The translations under genes and the position numbers were made by a program. This document shows, one piece after another, positions 58,231 through 64,000 of a stretch of DNA of 64,000 bases (position 1 is the first letter of the stretch; the number at the start of each line of letters is the position of its first letter). Source of the stretch: Crenobacter luteus (GTDB lineage Bacteria; Pseudomonadota; Gammaproteobacteria; Burkholderiales; Chromobacteriaceae); contig NZ_SLXG01000001.1 of NCBI RefSeq assembly GCF_004345725.1, positions 186,001 to 250,000 of the forward strand, read 5' to 3'. Below the pieces are notes generated by a model. That model saw nothing but the letters and a program-made list of their open reading frames with translations, was not told the origin of the DNA and did not search any database.

Positions 58231-61200
58231 TCACGGCGCGGCGGCCGGGGCTGGCTTGGCCGAGGCGGCCTGCGCCGGCGCGGCGAGCAGCGCGTCGAGC
58301 TTGACGACGAGCGGCACGCCCTCGGCATCGGCCTTGACCGTCTGCGGCTCGGCCAGCGTCACGCGCGCCTTGAGCGCCGCGTTGCGGCCGACCAGCGCCT
58401 GGTAGGCCGCCTCGCCGCGCGCGCGCGCCAGCGCCTGCAGCGCGGCGGCGTCGACCTTCTGCGCGGCGACGATCTCGTCGCGCAGCCGCGCGTAGCGTTC
58501 GCGGTTGTCCGGCGTGGCGACCAGCCGCGCCGTCAGCTTGATCAGGCCGACCTCGCGCCCGTAAACCTGCTTGACCGCGGCCTGGATGCGCTCGTCGTCG
58601 AGGTCGGGCAGCGGCAGCGGCAGGTCGGGCGCGATCTTCAGACCGGCGGCCGTGAGGATCGCGCGGTCGGCGCGCGCGCGCGCCAGTTCCTTCGTCTCGC
58701 GGCCGACGTCGACGCCGCCGGCGAGACTGACGGTCACGCGCGGCCGCTTTTCGAGCACCTGCGCGAGTTTGTCGAGCTTCTCGCGCTCCGGCGGCGCGAT
58801 GCCTGCCTCGCCGGGCGCGAAGTTGATCGCGTCGAAGCCTTCGCCGCCGAACAGCGCCGACAGCGCGCGGAACGGCGAGCTGACGACCTTGACGATCACG
58901 TTCCGGATCGCCTGCCACACCAGGTGGCCGTAGCTGAACTTCGGTTCGTCGAGGCTGCCCTCGATCGGCAGGTTGACGTCGATGATGCCGTCGCTGTCCT
59001 CGAGCAGCGCGACCGCCAGCCGCAAGGGCAGCGGCGTCACGTTCGGGTCGTGCACCTCGTCGCCGAGCTTGATCGAGTTGATCAGCACGCGGTTCTCGCC
59101 CTTGAGCTGGCGGTTGACCAGCAGGTAGCGCAGGTCGGTCGACAGCCGGCCGTCGTCGATACGCCAGCCGGCGAAGGTCATCGAGTACGGGTTCAGGCTG
59201 TTGATCGGGATATTGCGGAAGGCCAGCGTGATGTCGGTGTCGTCGGTCGGCGACAGGGGGGCGAGCGTGCCGCGCACGCGGGCGTCGCCGTAACGGTCGA
59301 CGGCGCCGTCGAGCGTGACGGTGCCGCGCCGGCCCGGCTGCGTCGACAGGCCGTTGACCGTGCCCTTGAGGCCGTGGATGCGCGTCGCGAAGCTCGGCCG
59401 CATGCCGAGGTCGGCGAAGTCGAGCTCGCTTGCGCGCACGACGACGCTTCTGACGTTGACCGTCGGCAGCGCCGGTGCCGGCGCCGGCCGGGCGCACCAC
59501 GGCGCGTCCGCGGCGATGGCGTCGCTGGCCTGCGGCGGCGTGGGCGGCGCCTTGGCGCCGAACAGCCGCGCGACGTTGAGCTGGCGCTTCTCGTCGAGGA
59601 TCAGCCGTGCCTGAGCGCCGTCGAGCCTGAGCTCGGCGACGTCGACCGCGAGGCGGGTGCCGCCGGAGGCGCGGATCCCCGAGGCGACCAGCTCGCGCCA
59701 GGCGATCAGCGGGCGGCGGTCGCCCGGTTCGAGCAGCACCAGACGCGACACGCGCGCGCCGCCGCGGGCCTGCCAGCGGCCGTCGGCGACGCGCACGTCG
59801 AGGTCGGCGCCGAGCGTGCCGCCGGAGAGCCTGAGCGGCGTGCCGGACAGCGCGTACGGCGCAAAGGGCGCGAGTGGCAGGCCGGCGAGCGTCAGATGTG
59901 CGTCGAGCGCGCCGCCGGGTGCGACGTCGAGCCGCGCGTTGGCGCGGCCACTGGCGGCGCGGCCGGACAACTCGACCGCCAGCGCGCCGTTGTCGCGCGC
60001 GCGGCCGCGCCCGGCGATGTCGTCGATCACCACTTCGACCGGGCGCGCGACGGCGGCGTCGCGCCAGGCGACGCGGCCCTGCGCGACCTCGACCTCGGGC
60101 GGGACCACCGTCCAGGCCGGGCCGGCGGCCGGTTTCGCCGGCGCGGCGCGGCGCGCCGGCGCGAAGGCGTCGGCGAGCGCGACGCGGCCGTGTTTGTCGC
60201 GCGCGACGTCGAGCCGCGGACCGGTCAGCTTCAGCGTTCCCAGCTCGACGCGGCGTGCGCCGGCGTCGACGCGCGCGTTGTCGAGCCGCGCGTCGAGCAG
60301 CGTCGCGAGTTCGCGGCCGCCGGCGTCTTCGACGCGGTTGTCGGCCAGGTGCACGGCGAGGCGCGACAGTTGCGGCGCGCGGCCGGCCTCGAGCGACAGC
60401 GCGAAGCCGGCCTCGGCCAACGTCCCCGTATAACGCAGCGGCCGCGCGAAGCTCGCGTCGGCGAACGACAGCCTGACCCGTTCGAGCGCGAGTTGCGCGA
60501 GGTTCACGCTCCACGGCGCGGCGGGTGTCGCCGGAGCTGCGGGGGCCGGGCGGGACGGCGGGATCATCGCCTGCCAGTCGAGCGCGCCGTCGGCGGCGCG
60601 CTGCGCGGCGAGCGAGCCGTCGCTCAGGCGCACGCGGCGGATGTCGATGCGGCGCTGCTCGAGGTCGAAGCCGTCGCCGTCGACGGTCAGCGCGCGCAGC
60701 GTCAGCCGGCTCGGACTTTGCGGCGCCGACAGCGCAAGGCCTGTCAGCGAGGCGGAGAACGGCGCGGCCGTCAGCGTCACGCGCGGGCCGGTCAGCGCGA
60801 AGCGGTAGTCGGCGCGCAGCGACAGCGCGCCGGCCGGCGACTGCAGCGTCGCCACCTCGCGCAGCGCCGGTGCGAGGCGCGCCAGCGGCAAGCCGGACAG
60901 TTCGACGCGGCCGCGCGAGCTCAGCGGCTGCAGCGTCAGCGCGCCGCGCCAGGCGAGCTTGCCGCCGCCGTCGACGTCGGCGGCAAGCCGGTAGCCGCCT
61001 TCGACCGGCAGCGTCGACAGCTCGGTGAGCACCAGGTTCAGCGGCGCGAGCCGCCACGGCGGCACGTCGGGCGTGGTCTCGTCGACCACGGTGAAGCGGC
61101 CGTCCTTGAGTTCGAGCCGGTCGACGACGATCTTCGGCAGTTCGGCGTTTTGCTTGGCCGGCGCCTTGCCGGCGAGGTCGGCGGCAAGCTGCGCCCAGTT

Positions 61201-61596
61201 CCACCGCTCCTGCCGGTCGCGGTAGAGCTGCGTTTCCGGCGCGACCAGCGTCAGCGTCGCCGCGTGGTAGCGGCCGATCAGCAGCGAGGTCGGCTCGGCG
61301 TCCAGCACGATCGAGGCGGCCTTGAACAGCACGCGGCCGTCGCGGTCGCGGAAGTTCACGTCGCCGACGGTCAGCGTCATGCTCCACGGCGACAGCGAGA
61401 CCTCGCCGAGCGTCAGCGTGCGGCCGTGTTCGGCGGCCCAGTCGGCGGCGGCGCGGCGGATCCAGTCGGGGGCGAGACGGGCGGCCAGGCCGAGCGCGGC
61501 AAGCCAGGCGAGCAGGACGGCGGCGAGCGCGACGGGCCAGCGCCGGCGGCGGCGCGCGCGCGCCGCGGCGGGGGCGGAGGACGGGGTGTCGTTCAT
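58231..61596 (-). CDS. DUF748/AsmA-like envelope protein
   Basis: Very large protein (1121 aa) with one N-terminal membrane anchor ([20 protein letters not shown], about 22-41) and a long repetitive beta-rich body in the periplasm. The central region around [20 protein letters not shown] and [20 protein letters not shown] is the DUF748/AsmA_2 signature. The C-terminal part (about 1000-1060, ERPRV-like [15 protein letters not shown]) resembles the end of such proteins. AsmA-like proteins are linked to lipid transport between membranes; this is inferred. Start at 61596; an ATG at 61671 is less likely. Confidence 0.83.
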   Translation of the reverse strand: MNDTPSSAPAAARARRRRRWPVALAAVLLAWLAALGLAARLAPDWIRRAAADWAAEHGRTLTLGEVSLSPWSMTLTVGDVNFRDRDGRVLFKAASIVLDAEPTSLLIGRYHAATLTLVAPETQLYRDRQERWNWAQLAADLAGKAPAKQNAELPKIVVDRLELKDGRFTVVDETTPDVPPWRLAPLNLVLTELSTLPVEGGYRLAADVDGGGKLAWRGALTLQPLSSRGRVELSGLPLARLAPALREVATLQSPAGALSLRADYRFALTGPRVTLTAAPFSASLTGLALSAPQSPSRLTLRALTVDGDGFDLEQRRIDIRRVRLSDGSLAAQRAADGALDWQAMIPPSRPAPAAPATPAAPWSVNLAQLALERVRLSFADASFARPLRYTGTLAEAGFALSLEAGRAPQLSRLAVHLADNRVEDAGGRELATLLDARLDNARVDAGARRVELGTLKLTGPRLDVARDKHGRVALADAFAPARRAAPAKPAAGPAWTVVPPEVEVAQGRVAWRDAAVARPVEVVIDDIAGRGRARDNGALAVELSGRAASGRANARLDVAPGGALDAHLTLAGLPLAPFAPYALSGTPLRLSGGTLGADLDVRVADGRWQARGGARVSRLVLLEPGDRRPLIAWRELVASGIRASGGTRLAVDVAELRLDGAQARLILDEKRQLNVARLFGAKAPPTPPQASDAIAADAPWCARPAPAPALPTVNVRSVVVRASELDFADLGMRPSFATRIHGLKGTVNGLSTQPGRRGTVTLDGAVDRYGDARVRGTLAPLSPTDDTDITLAFRNIPINSLNPYSMTFAGWRIDDGRLSTDLRYLLVNRQLKGENRVLINSIKLGDEVHDPNVTPLPLRLAVALLEDSDGIIDVNLPIEGSLDEPKFSYGHLVWQAIRNVIVKVVSSPFRALSALFGGEGFDAINFAPGEAGIAPPEREKLDKLAQVLEKRPRVTVSLAGGVDVGRETKELARARADRAILTAAGLKIAPDLPLPLPDLDDERIQAAVKQVYGREVGLIKLTARLVATPDNRERYARLRDEIVAAQKVDAAALQALARARGEAAYQALVGRNAALKARVTLAEPQTVKADAEGVPLVVKLDALLAAPAQAASAKPAPAAAP

Positions 61597-61692
61597 CGAG
61601 AGGGGCTTCGGGCTATCATTGAGGGTTTCTAGCCGAACTATAGCGCGCGCGCCGGGCCGAGCCGGCCGCATGCCGCGCGCAATTCATCCGAC

Positions 61693-62862
61693 ATGACCGA
61701 TTCTACCCGCCCGGCCGAGCGCTGGGACCTGTTCTGCACCGTGATCGACAATTTCGGCGATATCGGCGTCGCCTGGCGGCTGGCGCGCCAGCTGGTCGCC
61801 GAGCACGGCGTCGCGCTCCGGCTGTGGGTCGACGACTTCGCCAGCTTCGCGCGCATCGAGCCGCGGCTCGACGCGGCGGCCGACGCGCAGACCGTCGCCG
61901 GCGTCGAGATCCGCCGCTGGACGCCGGGCTCGGCCAACCTTGACGCCGACGTCGCGCCGGGGCGCGTGGTGATCGAGGCCTTCGGTTGCCGGCTGCCGGA
62001 CGGCTTCCTCGCCGCGATGGCGGCGTGCGCGCCGCGTCCGGTGTGGCTGAACCTCGAATACCTGTCGGCCGAGGACTGGGTCGACGGCTGCCACGGCATG
62101 GCCTCGCCGCATCCGCGCCTGCCGTTGACGCAGTACTTCTACTTTCCCGGTTTCACCGCGCAAAGCGGCGGCCTGATCGGCGAGCGCGACCTGTCCATGC
62201 GGCGCGACGCCTTCCTCGCCGACGCGGCCGGACTGGCCGCCTACTGGGCGTCGCTGGGGCTCTCGGCGCGCGCGCCGGGCGAGACGCGCGTCAGCGTGTT
62301 CAGCTACGAGACGCCGGCGCTGGCCAGCCTCGTCGAGGCGTGGAGCGCGTCCGGTGCGCCGGTGACCGCGCTGGTGCCCGAGGGGCGCGCGCTGGCCGAG
62401 CTGTCGCGCGTGCTCGGCCAGGCTTTGGCCGCCGGCGACAAGGCGACGCGCGGCGCGCTGACGGTCGTCGCGCTGCCGATGACCGACCAGGACGGCTACG
62501 ACCGCTTGTTGTGGGCATGCGACGTCAACATCGTGCGCGGCGAGGATTCTTTCCTGCGCGCGCAATGGGCGGCGCGCCCCTTCCTGTGGCACATCTACCG
62601 CCAGGACGACGGCGTGCACCTCGACAAGCTCGACGCCTTCCTCGCCCGCTACACGCAAGGGTTGGCCGAGCCGGCGGCCGAGGCGCTCGTCGCCTTCAGC
62701 CGCGCGTTCAACCGCGACGAAGCGGTGTCCGACGCGTGGCGCGCGCTCGAAAAACAGCGCGACGCGCTGGCGCGCCACGCGCGCGACTGGGCCGCCCGAC
62801 AGGCCGCGATGGGCGATCTTGCCGCCCGGCTGGTGCAATTCGTGGAAAACCGGCTAAAATAG
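61693..62862 (+). CDS. earP: EF-P arginine-32 rhamnosyltransferase
   Basis: 389-aa glycosyltransferase (GT104) that adds rhamnose from dTDP-rhamnose to Arg32 of elongation factor P. The N-terminal FCTVIDNFGDIGVAWRLARQ has the catalytic Asp pair; the C-terminal nucleotide-sugar site includes NIVRGEDSFLRAQWA. efp follows 57 bp downstream and carries Arg32. 9-mers at 61929 and 62662. Confidence 0.96.
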   Translation: MTDSTRPAERWDLFCTVIDNFGDIGVAWRLARQLVAEHGVALRLWVDDFASFARIEPRLDAAADAQTVAGVEIRRWTPGSANLDADVAPGRVVIEAFGCRLPDGFLAAMAACAPRPVWLNLEYLSAEDWVDGCHGMASPHPRLPLTQYFYFPGFTAQSGGLIGERDLSMRRDAFLADAAGLAAYWASLGLSARAPGETRVSVFSYETPALASLVEAWSASGAPVTALVPEGRALAELSRVLGQALAAGDKATRGALTVVALPMTDQDGYDRLLWACDVNIVRGEDSFLRAQWAARPFLWHIYRQDDGVHLDKLDAFLARYTQGLAEPAAEALVAFSRAFNRDEAVSDAWRALEKQRDALARHARDWAARQAAMGDLAARLVQFVENRLK

Positions 62863-62919
62863 CCCGTTTTTTCGGAAAACCTTTTCCGATTCCAATCAAG
62901 ACCTTAGGATTTTGACGCA

Positions 62920-63483
62920 ATGAAAACCGCACAGGAACTCCGCGCCGGCAACGTGTTCATGCTGGGTAACGACCCGATGGTCGTCCAGAAGGCCGAATTC
63001 AGCAAATCGGGCCGCAACTCGTCCGTCGTGAAGATGAAGATGAAGAACCTCTTGACCGGCAGCGCCTCCGAAGCCGTGTACAAGGCCGACGAGAAGTTCG
63101 ACGTCGTGGTGCTCGATCGCAAGGAATGCACCTATTCCTACTTCGCCGACCCGATGTACGTGTTCATGGACGCCGAGTTCAACCAGTACGAAGTCGAAGC
63201 CGAGAACATGGGCGACGCGCTGAACTACCTGATCGACGGCATGGAAGACATCTGCGAGGTGACCTTCTACAACGGCAAGGCGATCTCGGTCGAACTGCCG
63301 ACCACCGTCGTGCGCGAAGTCGAATACACCGAGCCGGCCGTCAAGGGCGACACCTCGGGCAAGGTGATGAAGCCGGCCCGTCTGAAGGGCGCTTCCCTCG
63401 AAATCTCGGTGGCCGCCTTCGTCGAAATCGGCGACCGCATCGAGATCGACACCCGTACCGGCGAATTCAAGAAGCGCGCCTGA
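62920..63483 (+). CDS. efp: Elongation factor P (Arg32 type)
   Basis: 187-aa translation factor that relieves ribosome stalling at polyproline. KOW-like N-terminal domain, then two OB domains. The loop at KSGRNSS has Arg at position 32, the substrate residue of EarP, not the lysine used by EpmA. Its translation is near the TnaC and Pro-rich proteins only by location. Confidence 0.97.
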   Translation: MKTAQELRAGNVFMLGNDPMVVQKAEFSKSGRNSSVVKMKMKNLLTGSASEAVYKADEKFDVVVLDRKECTYSYFADPMYVFMDAEFNQYEVEAENMGDALNYLIDGMEDICEVTFYNGKAISVELPTTVVREVEYTEPAVKGDTSGKVMKPARLKGASLEISVAAFVEIGDRIEIDTRTGEFKKRA

Positions 63484-63506
63484 GCGTTTTTGGCCGCGTC
63501 ACAAGG

Positions 63507-63532
63507 GCGACCCTCCGGGGTCGCTTTTTTTT
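63507..63532 (+). terminator. Terminator of earP-efp
   Basis: GCGACC-N6-GGTCGC followed by eight T residues. Confidence 0.88.
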
Positions 63533-63558
63533 GACCGGGTGGCCGGTGGCGAGCGGCG

Positions 63559-63591
63559 AAAAAAAAACCGGATCGCGGGTGAACGATCCGG
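63559..63591 (-). terminator. Minus-strand terminator before efp
   Basis: CCGGATCG-N8-CGATCCGG, on the minus strand followed by nine T residues. It is 245 bp past the response regulator gene, so the transcript it ends would run through the structured RNA region, or it ends read-through. Confidence 0.75.
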
Positions 63592-63650
63592 GTGTGGTCG
63601 GCGCGCGCGGGGCTTGCCGACCGAGTGCTGCGTTTCGACGCAGGAGGAGT

Positions 63651-63770
63651 AAAAACGGGACGACAGACTGTCCACGGCAACGGGCGATCAGAGCACCGCC
63701 CGCGCGGTTACCGGTGGAGCACTCACCGGCGGCCGCGCCTTGTGTTGCGCTGCAATGTTAAGTCGTCCCG
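63651..63770 (-). ncRNA. Candidate structured RNA (about 120 nt)
   Basis: On the minus strand CGGGACGAC (63770-63762) pairs with GTCGTCCCG (63664-63656), followed by TTTTT. Inside are a CCGGTG/CACCGG hairpin enclosed by GCGCGG/CCGCGC, and a CGGGCG/CGCCCG hairpin. No open reading frame is supported. The nested stems ending in a terminator look like a small RNA or a 3'-UTR-derived RNA. I do not recognise the family. Confidence 0.5.
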
Positions 63771-63786
63771 CCTGGCGCCTCCTATT

Positions 63787-63819
63787 GGGACTCACCCTTG
63801 CGGGCTGGCCCGCAAGTCC
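63787..63819 (-). other. Stable hairpin downstream of the response regulator
   Basis: GGGACT...CTTGCGGG-CTGG-CCCGCAAG...TCC stem, without a T-run, 16 bp after the stop codon. It may be part of the structured RNA or an mRNA-stabilising end. Confidence 0.45.
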
Positions 63820-63834
63820 TTGATCGGCAAGGGC

Positions 63835-64000
63835 TCAGCCGGCGTCGCGACTGCGGTGGGCGACCACGGCCTGTACCAGGTCGGCGATCGAGCGGGCTCC
63901 CATCTTGTCCATCATCTTGCCGCGGTGCGCCTCGACGGTCTTGATGCTGATGCCCATCTCGTCGGCGATCACCTTGTTCATCTTGCCCTCGATGACCTTT
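63835..64000 (-). CDS. LuxR/FixJ-type response regulator (C-terminal fragment)
   Basis: Last 54 residues of a LuxR-type HTH protein: VIEGKMNKVIADEMGISIKT, then VEAHRGKMMDKMGARSIADL. The frame continues past the window edge, so the receiver domain is not seen. The motif closely follows FixJ/TodT-type regulators (GKMNKVIADEMGISIKTVE). Its partner kinase and targets are unknown. Confidence 0.85.
   Translation of the reverse strand, partial: KVIEGKMNKVIADEMGISIKTVEAHRGKMMDKMGARSIADLVQAVVAHRSRDAG

Noticed and set aside
55349-61387. A single 2012-codon open frame spanning nrdJ and most of the DUF748 region
   Set aside because: Only the part from 58189 down encodes NrdJ. The remainder is the GC-rich shadow of the DUF748 gene, which is in another frame with clear family features.
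63754-63771. GTTAAGT resembling an integron attC core site
   Set aside because: The matching RYYYAAC partner and the typical attC arm structure are absent.

Overview
The window is GC-rich (roughly two thirds G+C by eye) betaproteobacterial chromosome. Protein similarity and gene neighbourhoods (earP-efp, ccoNOQP-ccoGH, gcl-hyi-glxR-ttuD beside pyk, tnaA) suggest the order Neisseriales, family Chromobacteriaceae or a near relative; this placement is inference. Both edges cut genes: sucC at the left, a LuxR-type response regulator at the right. I see no tRNA, rRNA, CRISPR array or prophage.

Layout. 1-1.8 kb: end of sucC, then sucD. 1.8-5.6 kb: AcoR-like sigma-54 activator divergent from the aldehyde dehydrogenase aldB, which has a -24/-12 promoter. 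5.7-11.1 kb: deoxyinosine-glycosylase-like gene and dctA-dctB-dctD, with a second -24/-12 promoter before dctA. 11.2-13.6 kb: LysR regulator (CidR-like) divergent from a 65-aa unknown protein and the cidA/lrgA-lrgB pair. 13.8-17.0 kb: YiaD/OmpA-like lipoprotein, an RluA-type pseudouridine synthase, and tnaA behind a TnaC-type leader peptide. 17.1-23.2 kb: a YscW/YbaY-like lipoprotein and cbb3 oxidase genes ccoNOQP-ccoG-ccoH behind an FNR-type promoter. 23.3-28.7 kb: M61 and M1 aminopeptidases and an EamA exporter.

28.8-50.3 kb is a large purine-to-pyruvate catabolic region. It holds an AllR-like IclR regulator, gcl-hyi-glxR-ttuD (glyoxylate to glycerate), pyk, puuD and uraH (urate oxidation), a GntR regulator, puuE-uraD-alc-allA (OHCU through allantoin to glyoxylate plus urea), an NCS2 purine permease, xdhABC and a guanine/8-oxoguanine-deaminase-like gene. 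Together they can carry purines to urate, allantoin, glyoxylate, tartronate semialdehyde, glycerate and pyruvate.

50.5-64 kb: aroC, a degenerate EAL-HDOD protein, an IS3-family element interrupted by an IS5-family element, class II ribonucleotide reductase nrdJ, a giant DUF748/AsmA-like protein, earP-efp, a candidate structured RNA and the LuxR-type fragment.

The most unusual signal is spread over the whole window. The 9-mer TTGGCCGAG (or its complement CTCGGCCAA) occurs at least 48 times by eye, where about one is expected by chance. Copies lie on both strands, in genes (nearly always read Leu-Ala-Glu with the TTG codon, or Ser-Ala-Asn/Lys) and between genes, often as inverted pairs. This is how DNA uptake sequences behave in Neisseriaceae and Pasteurellaceae, but the word differs from the known Neisseria DUS (GCCGTCTGAA). 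I propose it as a candidate new uptake-type or other genome-architecture motif.
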